A DNA stretch of 64,000 nucleotides from CAZMHJ01 sp046350635 (GTDB lineage Bacteria > Patescibacteriota > Saccharimonadia > Saccharimonadales > CAIOMD01): NCBI GenBank assembly GCA_046350635.1, contig JAXLZY010000002.1, positions 103,889 through 167,888 of the forward strand, given 5' to 3'. How positions within the stretch are numbered: the stretch's first letter is position 1; every line of letters starts with the position of its first letter. The position numbers and the translations under genes are program-made. Below are positions 23,701 through 32,831 of the stretch, one piece after another. The notes beneath the pieces are model-generated. The model was not told the origin of the DNA and ran no database searches. It saw nothing but the letters and a program-made list of their open reading frames with translations.

Positions 23701-25445
23701 TCTTCGACGATATCAAGATGTAGTTCGGCAAGCTGGCCCGCATCGACGGTACTTGGTGAATTCATCATCACATCAACACCTGAACCATTTTTTGGAAACG
23801 CCACAACTTCGCGAATATTATCTTCGTCCATGAGCACCATAAAAATACGGTCGAGTCCAAATGCACAACCTGCATGCGGGGGCGCCCCAAATTTAAAGGC
23901 ATTTAACATGGCACCAAACTTTGCCTCTACATAGGTCTCATCGTAGCCCAAGACACCGAATACTTCGTACATGACATCTGGGTTGTGGTTGCGCACGGCA
24001 CCAGAGCAAATTTCGTAACCGTTCATAACCATATCGTATTGATCAGCGACAATACTCAGCTTATCTTCTGATTTTAGGGCATCGAGACCGCCCTTTGGCA
24101 TCGAAAATGGATTATGGCCAAAATCAAGTTTGTTGGCTTTTTCATCAAATTCATAAAACGGAAAATCAATAATCCAGGCAAGCGCTACCTGGTTTGGATC
24201 TTTGAGCTCTAAGAGCGTTCCAAAATGATTTCGGAGCTCGCCTAATACTTTATTAACTTTCGTACGCATATCAGCACCAAAGAAAATGGTTTCGCCATCT
24301 TTTGCACCTACAGCCCTAACTATTGCTGCCAAATCTTCCTCACTAAAGAACTTTGCGATTGATGACGTTGCCTTACCACCTTCAACTGTCATGTATGGTA
24401 AGCCACCTGCACCGTTCTTTTTGGCGAGTTCGGTAAAGCTATCAATTTGAGAACGACTAAACAGGCTACTGACACAAATTGCCTTAACCACACCACCGCC
24501 AGAAATTGCGTTTGTAAAAACTCCAAAACCGCAATCTTTGAGTGTTTCGGTTAAATCTACAAGCTTCATATCGAAGCGAAGATCTGGCTTATCGGTACCA
24601 TACATATCCATGGCTTCCTGGTATGGAATTCTGGGTACATCACTATACGTAAGTGTTTTACCTGCAAAATCTGTTACAAGCTGGGTAATGAGTGGCTCCA
24701 TGGTTGAGCGTACAACCTCACCATCTTCAACAAACGACATCTCAAGGTCTAGCTGATAAAAATCACCATACAAACGATCTGCACGTGGATCTTCATCCCT
24801 GAAACAAGTGGCAATTTGATAGTAGCGTGGGATGCCACCAACCATAAGTAGCTGTTTAAATTGTTGCGGCGCTTGTGGGAGTGCATAAAATTTTCCGGCG
24901 TGAACACGTGATGGTACCAAAAAATCTCGCGCACCCTCTGGGCTTGAATTAGCCAAAATTGGTGTTGTTACTTCAATAAAATCATTGGCTTGCATATAAC
25001 TACGTAATACCGCGTAGTATTCGGCACGTCGCTGGAGCATATGGAGCATTTTTGGTCGGCGTAAATCAAGGTATCGATACTTAAGGCGATTGTCTTCACT
25101 AATGTGTTGATTTGTGTGTACCAAAATGGGTAACGGCTCAGATTTATTGAGAATACGAAGTGAATCAACCATAATTTCGACTTCACCCGTAGGTATATTG
25201 GGGTTCTTAAGCTCAGCGGCACGCTCTTTGAGTACCCCGCTTGCCTCAATGACATATTCATCTCTCAGTTCTTCGGCGGTATTAAAGCATTCTTTTGATG
25301 AATCGATGGTTAGCTGTACGACACCTTTATGATCACGTAAATCAATAAAAATAAGCCCGCCGTGATCACGTCTGGTTTGGACCCAACCCTTAACTTCCAC
25401 GCTTTGACCAACGCGGTTCAATAAATCGTTAGTTACTATTCTCAT
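23697..25445 (-). CDS. aspS: aspartyl-tRNA synthetase
   Basis: Class II synthetase, 582 aa, bacterial type: N-terminal OB-fold anticodon domain (VEVKGWVQTRRDHGGLIFIDLRD), motif 2 FRDEDPRADRLYGDFYQLD, the bacterial GAD insertion, and motif 3 GCAFGLDRIFM, ending with the usual STVDAGQLAELH. Whether it also charges tRNA-Asn (non-discriminating) cannot be told by eye. AGTATA on plus (TATACT on minus, 25455-25460) lies 9 nt before ATG with no SD, so the mRNA is probably leaderless. Confidence 0.96.
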   Translation of the reverse strand: MRIVTNDLLNRVGQSVEVKGWVQTRRDHGGLIFIDLRDHKGVVQLTIDSSKECFNTAEELRDEYVIEASGVLKERAAELKNPNIPTGEVEIMVDSLRILNKSEPLPILVHTNQHISEDNRLKYRYLDLRRPKMLHMLQRRAEYYAVLRSYMQANDFIEVTTPILANSSPEGARDFLVPSRVHAGKFYALPQAPQQFKQLLMVGGIPRYYQIATCFRDEDPRADRLYGDFYQLDLEMSFVEDGEVVRSTMEPLITQLVTDFAGKTLTYSDVPRIPYQEAMDMYGTDKPDLRFDMKLVDLTETLKDCGFGVFTNAISGGGVVKAICVSSLFSRSQIDSFTELAKKNGAGGLPYMTVEGGKATSSIAKFFSEEDLAAIVRAVGAKDGETIFFGADMRTKVNKVLGELRNHFGTLLELKDPNQVALAWIIDFPFYEFDEKANKLDFGHNPFSMPKGGLDALKSEDKLSIVADQYDMVMNGYEICSGAVRNHNPDVMYEVFGVLGYDETYVEAKFGAMLNAFKFGAPPHAGCAFGLDRIFMVLMDEDNIREVVAFPKNGSGVDVMMNSPSTVDAGQLAELHLDIVED

Positions 25446-25479
25446 ATGGCACTCAGTATAACAGATAAGGAATAGTTAT

Positions 25480-26502
25480 TTAAACGTGTTGCTGTTCGTG
25501 TTCGAGGTGTTTTTGCCGAGCAGTACGTTTGGCAACTTCACGTAAATCATCATATTGGTCAAATTCATCCAAAAGCGGTTTACCCACAATTTGTTCAACG
25601 ACATCTTCTACCGATAAAATACCAACCACGTCCTCAAATTCATTCACAACAATAAACATATGATGTTTCGTTCTGATGAATGCCTGTAACGCATGGTCGA
25701 GCGTTTGTTGCTCGTTAATATAGAACACATCGTGTCGCATGACATCTTTGACGGCCTTTGGGTTTTTAACTTTTAAGGCATCACGTAAAAAAAGTGTTCC
25801 GATGACGTTTTGGTTTGAGCCTTGAAAAACAGGAAACCGCGAATGCCCACTATCATGCAGTTCGCCAAGAACAACAGGTGTAAGTAGCTCTTCTTCGGCT
25901 ATAAAATGGATCGCATTCAGTGGGGTCATTACATCGCCAATGAGTTTTTCGCCGAATACGAGTGCGTTTTCAGCTATTTTAAGTTCGTCTTTATTGACGT
26001 GATCAAATTCTTCGGCATTATGGTGCAGTATTTCAATAAGTTCATCCTTACTTTGTATAAGCAACATTGGTTCGGGCTGGATCCACCGACCAACCCATTT
26101 TTCAAACCACTTTAAAATTGGAAACAAGAACCGCAAAACCCGCTCTACATACGGGCTGACAACCGCTGCCATATGTAGGCTTGGCTTGGGACGTCGAGTC
26201 CAGGGCAAAATAGAATGTATAACAATAATGAGTGGCACGTTAATTAAAATCGTCCAGAATGGGCCCAAGAGGCTATCGAGCAAAATAACGATGCACGAGG
26301 TCATGAAACCAAGAATTGCCCACATAAGTATCCATAGTTGCACTCCGTATGCTCTTACTGGATACACCTTAATTGCATCCGGGTTCCCTTTGCGAGCCTG
26401 ACGTTTCAACTCGGGAATACTCATGTATTCAAAGCTTCTTACCAGCAAGATGCCATAAAATGTGATGATAATAACGATAATGAGGCCAATAATCTGAAAC
26501 AT
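25480..26502 (-). CDS. CBS-pair membrane protein (CorC/TlyC/CNNM type)
   Basis: 340 aa. Three N-terminal helices (3-23, about 55-75, 82-100) form a shortened DUF21-like region. A CBS pair follows: VMTPLNAIHFIAEEE ... SGHSRFPVFQGSNQNVIGTLFLRD and VFYINEQQTLDHALQAFIRTKHHMFIVVNEFEDVVGILSVEDVVEQIVG. CNNM/CorC proteins are linked to Mg2+ homeostasis. The C-terminal CorC_HlyC domain is missing; the protein ends in a basic His/Gln-rich tail. Confidence 0.85.
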   Translation of the reverse strand: MFQIIGLIIVIIITFYGILLVRSFEYMSIPELKRQARKGNPDAIKVYPVRAYGVQLWILMWAILGFMTSCIVILLDSLLGPFWTILINVPLIIVIHSILPWTRRPKPSLHMAAVVSPYVERVLRFLFPILKWFEKWVGRWIQPEPMLLIQSKDELIEILHHNAEEFDHVNKDELKIAENALVFGEKLIGDVMTPLNAIHFIAEEELLTPVVLGELHDSGHSRFPVFQGSNQNVIGTLFLRDALKVKNPKAVKDVMRHDVFYINEQQTLDHALQAFIRTKHHMFIVVNEFEDVVGILSVEDVVEQIVGKPLLDEFDQYDDLREVAKRTARQKHLEHEQQHV

Positions 26503-26598
26503 AGTCTATTTGTAGTCTAGTCGCCGAGTACGTAAAATGCTAGCGCCTTTAGCTCAAAAAAGCTGTTACAATAGATACGAACATAAAATGGAGCATTC

Positions 26599-27243
26599 AT
26601 GGATAAGCGATTTCTTGTCATTCTGGCAATAGTAGTTCTTGCCTTAGGTGGAATTTTCTTTATTGGGCGAAATAAATCTTCTGACACAGGATCAAATAAC
26701 AATACGACCGGAACAATGAGCAATAATGTCCGCGGTGAAAATGCTAAAAAAGTAAATTTGACCGTCTATGGTGATTTTCAATGCCCTGTTTGCGGTCAAT
26801 TCTTCCCAATTGAAAAGCAAGTAGTTGATACGTATCAAAAAGATATTGAGTTTAGATTTATTCATTTCCCGCTCGAAAGTATTCACCCTAATGCACGGGC
26901 GGCAGCGCGTGCAACTGAAGCAGCCGCTAAGCAGGGTAAATTCTTTGAGATGCATGACCTTTTGTATCAAAATCAGTCTGCTTGGTCGAGCGCAAGCGAT
27001 TCTTTCCCAATCTTTGCTAGTTATGCAGCACAGATTGGCCTTAACGCTGACACCTTTAAAACTGATTTTGCGAGTGCAACTATAAATAGCACTATTAACG
27101 CTGATTTAAAAGATGGCAACAGCAAGGGTGTTACGGGTACTCCTACCTACTACCTAAATGGAGTCAAGCTAAATAACGGCGATATTAGCTCAGTTGAAAA
27201 GTTCTCTGCTAAAGTGCAAGAAGCTATCAATCAAAGTAAGTAA
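26599..27243 (+). CDS. DsbA-like thiol-disulfide oxidoreductase, membrane-anchored
   Basis: 214 aa: N-terminal helix/signal anchor (6-23), a linker, then a thioredoxin fold with active site FQCPVCGQF (CPVC, about residues 60-63) and cis-Pro loop GVTGTPTYYLNG. It resembles BdbD/DsbA of Gram-positive bacteria and should oxidise secreted thiols. GGAG is 6 nt before ATG. Cysteine-bearing secreted proteins in this window are possible clients. A hairpin ACCTGC/GCAGGT at about 27263-27278 may terminate the transcript. Confidence 0.9.
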   Translation: MDKRFLVILAIVVLALGGIFFIGRNKSSDTGSNNNTTGTMSNNVRGENAKKVNLTVYGDFQCPVCGQFFPIEKQVVDTYQKDIEFRFIHFPLESIHPNARAAARATEAAAKQGKFFEMHDLLYQNQSAWSSASDSFPIFASYAAQIGLNADTFKTDFASATINSTINADLKDGNSKGVTGTPTYYLNGVKLNNGDISSVEKFSAKVQEAINQSK

Positions 27244-27248
27244 ATTTC

Positions 27249-27341
27249 TTAATATTCAATATACACCTGCCATGAAGCAGGTTTAATTCGCACGGCAACA
27301 CGCTGCGCTTTTGTACTGACAGTTTTTATCTTAATAGGCAT
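27249..27341 (-). CDS. small basic protein, 30 aa, with its own promoter
   Basis: ATG at 27339-27341, SD GGGAG 9 nt upstream, TAA at 27249-27251. The peptide starts MPIKIKTVSTKAQRVAVRIK and ends SWQVYIEY: positively charged, with alternating hydrophobics suggesting two beta-strands. A consensus promoter (27438-27466) lies about 100 nt upstream, and the transcript converges on the DsbA-like gene. No family recognised. The combination of promoter, SD and clean ORF argues against chance. Confidence 0.62.
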   Translation of the reverse strand: MPIKIKTVSTKAQRVAVRIKPASWQVYIEY

Positions 27342-27437
27342 CGCCTAGATTCTCCCTTTTTTCGTAGCCACTGTTTTGGTGGTACGTTACTACTTTTTGT
27401 CTCTCAAGCTCATTGGCTTATTTTTTAGACAAATCTG

Positions 27438-27466
27438 ATAATACAAAATATAAGCATGAGCGTCAA
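27438..27466 (-). promoter_or_regulatory. sigma-70 type promoter of the 30-aa gene
   Basis: TTGACG (27461-27466), a 17-nt spacer and TATTAT (27438-27443) on the minus strand. The only minus-strand ORF downstream before the DsbA-like gene is the 30-codon one. The 5' leader is about 90 nt. Confidence 0.75.
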
Positions 27467-27528
27467 GCGGTTTGTTGTATCTCTACACTAGCTCCTGTAT
27501 GCTTATAGGGTAACAACCAATAACAAAT

Positions 27529-29205
27529 ATGGACGCAAATATTTTTACAGAACTTAGCATCGTCATTGCGATTGGCGCAGTTATTTCATTAGTGATGAGG
27601 CTCATAAAGCAGCCGCTTATTATTGGCTATATCTTAACGGGTATTGTGGTCGGCCCATCAGTACTTCATATCGTAAAAAATGAATCGACCATAAATGTAT
27701 TTGCAAGCATCGGTATTGCCCTATTGCTGTTTATTATCGGGTTAGGACTTAACCCTCGCGTTATTAAGGAAGTTGGTAAAGTCACCTTGATTACGGGTGG
27801 TATACAGATTTTACTAACCACCCTAGCTGGCTTCTTGTTTTCAAGAGCATTTGGTTGGTCAAAAACCGAAAGTTTATTTGTTGGCTTAGCGCTCGCCTTT
27901 AGTAGTACCATTATCATCCTTAAGCTCTTGAGTGATAAAAAAGAGCAGACCAGACTATACGGTAAAATAACTATTGGTATCTTACTACTACAAGATATCG
28001 TGGCCGCCCTGGCGCTTGTGCTCGTTGCGGCACGAAGTGAGGGCGCGTTTTCGTTTACAACCCTCATCTGGCTCGGTGTAAAAGGCCTTGCCGTGGGCGT
28101 ACCGTTATACCTTATTAGTTTATTTGTGCTACCTCGGATGAATAAAGTAATTGCAGGCAGTCAGGAGTTTCTGTTCTTGTTTGCAATCGGCTGGGGCTTT
28201 GGAGCAGCTGCACTGTTTGAGCATTTTGGCTTTTCGCTAGAAGTTGGTGCCTTGTTCGCTGGTGTAGCCCTCGCGACCCTACCCTATGCACAAGAAATCG
28301 CATCAAGGCTTCGACCTCTTCGAGATTTCTTCGTGGTCGTATTTTTTATCGCGCTTGGTACGCGACTTAGCATATCGAATGCATTCTCGCTTATACTACC
28401 GATCGCCATATTCCTAATCATCGTGGTACTTGTTAAGCCACTGATCGTGATGACAACGATGGGGATTTTAGGATACACCAAAAATACAAGCTTTAAGGCT
28501 GCAGGTAGCCTTGCCCAGATAAGCGAGTTTTCGCTCGTATTTGTACTACTTGGTCAACAGCAGGGCCTAGTACGACCAGACATCGCCAATATTATGACGA
28601 TTGTGGCCCTTATTACTATCGCAACCTCTTCATACGCTATTACGTATAGCAATCAAATTTACACTCTGCTCGAATCGCATTTAACTATGTTCGAGCGCAA
28701 GAAGACTCATAAGGAAAACACCAAGCCACAGCGATACGACATGGTGTTGTTTGGCTACAATAAGGGTGGCCAAGAATTTGTGCGCGTTATGGAGCAGATG
28801 AAGAAAAAGTATGTCGTGGTCGACTATGACCCAGAAGTTATAGATACTCTTGATCATCAAAATATTACTTACCTATACGGTGACGTAACAGACTTGGAGC
28901 TCCTTGAAGAATTAAATATGGCGAACGCTAAGCTTGTGGTCTCTACCGTTAGTGATCACGATACTAATCTTTTCTTGGCTCGTTGGCTTGAAAATGTTAA
29001 TCCGCATGCAGTTTTCGTATGTGCAGCCGATACAGCAGGACAGGCATCTTCGTTATATGAAGAGGGTGCTGCGTATGTCATGATGCCCCACTATATTGGC
29101 AGCGAAAAAATTGGTTCATTCATTAAGCGAAATGGCTTTAATAAGTCTGAGTTTCGTAAGTTTCGTGAAAAACATCTACAATACCTCGAAACCCACTACA
29201 CATAG
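27529..29205 (+). CDS. Kef-type K+/H+ antiporter (CPA2) with TrkA-N domain
   Basis: 558 aa: about 12 membrane helices of the Na+/H+ exchanger fold (FSSTIIILKLLSDK and LLLQDIVAALALVLV hold the helix-4/5 polar and Asp residues), then a cytoplasmic Rossmann domain (VLFGYNKGGQEFVRVM ... VDYDPEVIDTL) of RCK/TrkA-N type that binds nucleotides. Likely potassium or pH homeostasis. Complete and of normal length. The 285-nt upstream gap holds only the 30-codon minus-strand gene and its promoter. Confidence 0.93.
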   Translation: MDANIFTELSIVIAIGAVISLVMRLIKQPLIIGYILTGIVVGPSVLHIVKNESTINVFASIGIALLLFIIGLGLNPRVIKEVGKVTLITGGIQILLTTLAGFLFSRAFGWSKTESLFVGLALAFSSTIIILKLLSDKKEQTRLYGKITIGILLLQDIVAALALVLVAARSEGAFSFTTLIWLGVKGLAVGVPLYLISLFVLPRMNKVIAGSQEFLFLFAIGWGFGAAALFEHFGFSLEVGALFAGVALATLPYAQEIASRLRPLRDFFVVVFFIALGTRLSISNAFSLILPIAIFLIIVVLVKPLIVMTTMGILGYTKNTSFKAAGSLAQISEFSLVFVLLGQQQGLVRPDIANIMTIVALITIATSSYAITYSNQIYTLLESHLTMFERKKTHKENTKPQRYDMVLFGYNKGGQEFVRVMEQMKKKYVVVDYDPEVIDTLDHQNITYLYGDVTDLELLEELNMANAKLVVSTVSDHDTNLFLARWLENVNPHAVFVCAADTAGQASSLYEEGAAYVMMPHYIGSEKIGSFIKRNGFNKSEFRKFREKHLQYLETHYT

Positions 29206-29207
29206 CA

Positions 29208-30581
29208 TTAACGTTTTTGCTTACGGCCATCTGACTGTTTAGTCTTCTTTTCTTCGCCAAAAATAAATTCGGCAAGTAGTTCGCCAAAATCTTTTTCTTT
29301 TGCCGCATGCCTATTTTGTGCCCGCTGAACCATTGACTCGTTATAGCCCTTGCACCGCTTTTTTACACACGAGTATGATTTAGATTTTGGATCATATATT
29401 GCATCAACAGTACTGCCACAAAGAGGACAAGTTACGCATTCATGTATCTCAAGACCATTATTGGTTTTTCGATGCGATTCTATCTTTACAGAGAATGAGC
29501 TGAGTGAACCAAGTTGATTCGTATCTCCACTTGCCAATTCAAACACTGATTCCCCACTACATCCATAGAAGGCTTTACCTTCGGATCGAGCAATCATACC
29601 TGCACCAGATCGAGCATCACTTACATGCCCATGCTGGACTGCCTGGTGTACTCCCGTCGTAATGTAAGCATTAAACAATTCATCAAGAAGAGCCTTACTT
29701 TTATAGAGAGCTTCGTTTGCCAGTTTATCTCCCTTTGCCGAACTGATCGATGCGGGTATCGCACGCAGCTCCTGGATTGTATCAGCAATAATTTCAGGAT
29801 ATTGTTTTACGAATGCATTTGATTCAGCAGATAAAAGACTTGAACGACCAAACGAATGATGCTCACCTTTTTGAAGTTCTAATATTGAGTCATACGCACG
29901 AACTAGTTCATCTAAAATCACAACAGCGGTAATGTTTCCGTATACTGTTCTTCGTTCTAGCAAGTCCTGCGAAGATACTGCCGGATTAAAACCCTGGCTA
30001 CCGAGCACCTGATTCCATATAGTTAATGAACTCGAATCAACCGACTGTATATGCTCGGCTATGCCATGTTCCGTCTTTTCGTACACTCGTATAAACGCTC
30101 TTTTTATATCCGGCCTAAATCCGCGCTCTGCAACTTGAGCACGTGTAGCTACATACTCATATGCTTCTTCGGGGAATGGCGAAATGACAACCAATGAGTC
30201 GCCAATTGAGCCTGATTGATTAAATAGCACGACGTCATGCATCTCATCTGCTTCGGCAGCCGCAACGCCTGCGAACCAGCTGTATGTGTCATTTCGCGCC
30301 GCCACACCGAACCATTGGTCTTTCCATTCTTCGAGACTTTGCAGCAAATTATCGCCATTCTGGCTTAAAACGGCACCTTCTTTAACGGTTAGCTGGATTG
30401 GTGTGCCGTGCGTACCCATTTCGCAATCAATGCTCTCTGCAAGCTCAGTAATAATCTGTTGCTCTAAATACTCCGCACTTGTTTCGTTTTCGCGAGCCAA
30501 AGCAAGAAGCCCAAGATATCGATAAAACTCATCCCCTCTTGGTTTTCTACCACGTTCGACTGCTGATTGCTCTGTATACAT
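29208..30581 (-). CDS. hypothetical protein with C-terminal zinc-ribbon-like motif
   Basis: 457 aa, soluble, no helices in the membrane. Near the C-terminus, CVTCPLCGSTVDAIYDPKSK and YSCVKKRCKGYN give a Cys4-type zinc ribbon, followed by a basic tail. The N-terminal 350 residues are not recognised. Start: GGAG 7 nt before ATG 30579-30581. That SD lies inside a hairpin (30582-30607) ending in TTTTT just before ATG, which could act as a terminator or hide the SD. Convergent with the Kef gene (2-nt gap). Confidence 0.7.
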   Translation of the reverse strand: MYTEQSAVERGRKPRGDEFYRYLGLLALARENETSAEYLEQQIITELAESIDCEMGTHGTPIQLTVKEGAVLSQNGDNLLQSLEEWKDQWFGVAARNDTYSWFAGVAAAEADEMHDVVLFNQSGSIGDSLVVISPFPEEAYEYVATRAQVAERGFRPDIKRAFIRVYEKTEHGIAEHIQSVDSSSLTIWNQVLGSQGFNPAVSSQDLLERRTVYGNITAVVILDELVRAYDSILELQKGEHHSFGRSSLLSAESNAFVKQYPEIIADTIQELRAIPASISSAKGDKLANEALYKSKALLDELFNAYITTGVHQAVQHGHVSDARSGAGMIARSEGKAFYGCSGESVFELASGDTNQLGSLSSFSVKIESHRKTNNGLEIHECVTCPLCGSTVDAIYDPKSKSYSCVKKRCKGYNESMVQRAQNRHAAKEKDFGELLAEFIFGEEKKTKQSDGRKQKR

Positions 30582-30607
30582 AAAAAGGCTCCGTCGAGGA
30601 AGCCTTA
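30582..30607 (-). promoter_or_regulatory. hairpin with T-run directly before a start codon
   Basis: On minus, AAGGCTTCC pairs with GGAGCCTT (one bulge) around TCGAC and is followed by TTTTT and the ATG of the 457-aa gene. It contains that gene's only SD. Attenuator or translational switch is inference. Confidence 0.5.
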
Positions 30608-30670
30608 TGAGTATGAAAAATACTGATAGCTATTCCTGCTCGGGAAATTACTAGGGTTGGCGTATCTGAC

Positions 30671-30730
30671 TTATGGATTAGTCCATTTACAGTTGCGGCA
30701 CAGTTCACGAATCGCACGTGATTCCACCAT
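30671..30730 (-). CDS. possible leader peptide, 19 aa
   Basis: ATG 30728-30730 to TAA 30671-30673, starting 18 nt after a TATACT (30749-30754, minus). The peptide starts MVESRAIRELC and contains CRNCKW. No SD. It sits between a promoter-like box and the hairpin preceding the 457-aa gene. It may be a leader ORF, a small protein with a CxxC, or chance. Confidence 0.3.
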   Translation of the reverse strand: MVESRAIRELCRNCKWTNP

Positions 30731-30762
30731 TACAATGTTAATACCGGTAGTATAGCGTATTT

Positions 30763-31458
30763 TTAAATCGTCTGGAAACTTTTTACTGCTTCAGAAAATA
30801 TTTGATAGTCAGGTCGTACGTTTTGATCAATATACACAATGAAAAATTTATGTTTTTGGCCAGTGGAACTTACGAGAGTTACCTGATTACCCTCTTCTTG
30901 GCTCGCTGTGCCACTGTAGTTTTGCTGCCTAACCATATCGCAGGTAAAATCTACACCTTGCCATTTGGCAGCCCACGTATTTGCAGAGCGTGAAGCGCCT
31001 GTACCACCAAGTGGGGCACCTGTAAAAGACTTGCAATCGTCAGAGAGCGTCCCAGGCACAAGACGATTATCAACAACAGTGACAGGCAATAAACGATTTA
31101 GCGCGTATTCTTTTGGATATACATCAACATAGACACGAACCAATCTGTTGTCATAGTCTTTGATTTTACTTTGGTATTCAAAATAGACTTCTTCTGAAGT
31201 AGGATTCTTTTTGCCCAAGAACTCCCATCCGCTCGGTAGAGAAATACTAAAGTATTCGGTGGTAAATGTTTTTTGTTGAGGCGTAACTACCGCAACTTGC
31301 CCACCAGCTTTACTGAAGTTAGTCGTTGAGCTGTCGTTAGAATTTCGCAAAAAAACAAACCATATAACGAATAGAAAACCTGCTAAAAATGGAAGCGTAA
31401 ACAACATGAAACGAAAGAATATTTTGTACTTTCGTTGGCGTTTGTTTGCGCTATACAT
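30763..31458 (-). CDS. hypothetical membrane-anchored extracytoplasmic protein
   Basis: 231 aa: a basic N-terminus, one helix (about 15-36), then a beta-rich outer domain (FTTEYFSISLPSGWEFLGKK, typical of PsbP/LpqN-like lipoprotein folds) with two cysteines (DDCKSFTG and FTCDMV) likely disulfide-bonded. A similar start, STTLPPGFAIKSQEENP, occurs in the 187-aa protein at 40547-41110, so the two are probably paralogous. Function unknown. Confidence 0.7.
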   Translation of the reverse strand: MYSANKRQRKYKIFFRFMLFTLPFLAGFLFVIWFVFLRNSNDSSTTNFSKAGGQVAVVTPQQKTFTTEYFSISLPSGWEFLGKKNPTSEEVYFEYQSKIKDYDNRLVRVYVDVYPKEYALNRLLPVTVVDNRLVPGTLSDDCKSFTGAPLGGTGASRSANTWAAKWQGVDFTCDMVRQQNYSGTASQEEGNQVTLVSSTGQKHKFFIVYIDQNVRPDYQIFSEAVKSFQTI

Positions 31459-31510
31459 GTTTTTTTACTCTTATGCTTATAATACCCTTGTCAGGTGAAT
31501 TTTACAACAG

Positions 31511-32176
31511 CTATTGAGCGGCTGGGGCCACTACAACGATAAAGTTAGCTCCGTCTGGCTTGGTTTCTCCCGGTGCTAAACTCGCCACTGTTATACCGAG
31601 TTTAGATGCTAAATCTTGGGCTGAAGCACTATTCGATCCCGTGGTATCAACCACATAGCTTTGAGTTTCTGCTACCTTGGGAGCAGTTTTACTAACAATT
31701 GCCACGTTTGCATACTTGGATTGGATGTCTTGCGCTATCTTTTCTTGTACTTCGGTAGGTGCAATAATCGCCACGCTAATAGTACTTAGCTTGTCGGCCT
31801 TATCAGCTATAACCACTTTTTTAGTACTTGGACGGTATAAAACAGCTTGGTTGGCCTTGGTGTAAACGAGCACAATGTCCCCATTTTCAGCCTTCGCATA
31901 GAAGTCTTTAGAAGCAGGCGTGATAGTAGCCTTTGTTTTGTCCTTTATCTCGTACATGGTGGGCGTTTCGTCTTTAGGTAAATCGATAAGTTTAGCCACA
32001 GAAGCAATTGTTTCTTGATTTTTAACAGACGGGATTGCCGCATATTTTTTATCAAGTTGCACGTATTTCACGAAAAAAAATGCCCCAAAAGCAATTGCCG
32101 CGATTAGTATAACGCTATATACCGCAAACAATGTTTTACTCTTTTTCCCGCTCACCTTAACCGGTTGTTTTGCCAT
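31511..32176 (-). CDS. membrane-anchored protein with LytR_C-like domain
   Basis: 221 aa: helix at about 14-38, a middle domain with YRPSTKKVVIAD, and a C-terminal part (ASKLGITVASLAPGETKPDGANFIVVVAP) of the LytR C-terminal type. The middle segment recurs in the 126-aa protein at 33909-34289 (YRPSINKIVAVEP), so the two share a domain. Envelope localisation is clear; the partner is unknown. Confidence 0.7.
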   Translation of the reverse strand: MAKQPVKVSGKKSKTLFAVYSVILIAAIAFGAFFFVKYVQLDKKYAAIPSVKNQETIASVAKLIDLPKDETPTMYEIKDKTKATITPASKDFYAKAENGDIVLVYTKANQAVLYRPSTKKVVIADKADKLSTISVAIIAPTEVQEKIAQDIQSKYANVAIVSKTAPKVAETQSYVVDTTGSNSASAQDLASKLGITVASLAPGETKPDGANFIVVVAPAAQ

Positions 32177-32339
32177 TTTATAACTGTCTCTTTTAGTTAA
32201 CTCTCTGGGAAGTTATTATAAATGATTTGACAAATAAGCACAAGCATTGAAAGGTGTTCGTCTAATCTGTGGATGTACGATACAATTATCTGTAACAAAG
32301 AGTTTTAAATAACGTTATAGTTAGTGATCACCGATTTTC

Positions 32340-32831
32340 ATGACGAAGCACGCTTTTACAGAGCTATATACTCGTTACGTAGACAAAATATATAGCTACG
32401 TCTATTGGCGTACGAGTGATGCTGGAGTCGCCGAAGATATTACGAGTGAGGTCTTTACCAAGGCATGGGCTGCGCGCGATACATTTGATGGTACCTATCC
32501 ACAGGCGTGGTTATATACCATCGCTCGCAATTTATTGACAGATTATCACAGACGGCTAAAGCCATCTGTTGATTCAGACGTACTTGCTGAGCTTGTCGAT
32601 ACAACACACGATACGCCTCAAGAAGCAGCCGAAAAGACGTTGACGCGTGAGAAGTTAGCTCGTGCAATATCACAGCTACCTGAGCAAGCACAGTCAATTA
32701 TAATTTGGCGTTTTGTCGACAACGAGTCTGCGGCAGAAATTGGTAAACGATTAGGTATTTCTGAAGGTAATGTTCGTATTCAGCAAATGCGTGCCCTAAA
32801 GAGAATGAAGGAATGGTATGAGTCCCAGTAG
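32340..32831 (+). CDS. ECF-type RNA polymerase sigma factor
   Basis: 163 aa with region 2 (YTRYVDKIYSYVYWRT ... ITSEVFTKAWAARDTF ... QAWLYTIARNLLTDYHRR) and region 4 (LPEQAQSIIIWRFVDNESAAEIGKRLGISEGNVRIQQMRALKRMKE). The stop of this gene overlaps the start of 32818-33414 by 14 nt, the usual sigma/anti-sigma coupling. A TACAAT box about 65 nt upstream may be its promoter. Confidence 0.93.
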   Translation: MTKHAFTELYTRYVDKIYSYVYWRTSDAGVAEDITSEVFTKAWAARDTFDGTYPQAWLYTIARNLLTDYHRRLKPSVDSDVLAELVDTTHDTPQEAAEKTLTREKLARAISQLPEQAQSIIIWRFVDNESAAEIGKRLGISEGNVRIQQMRALKRMKEWYESQ

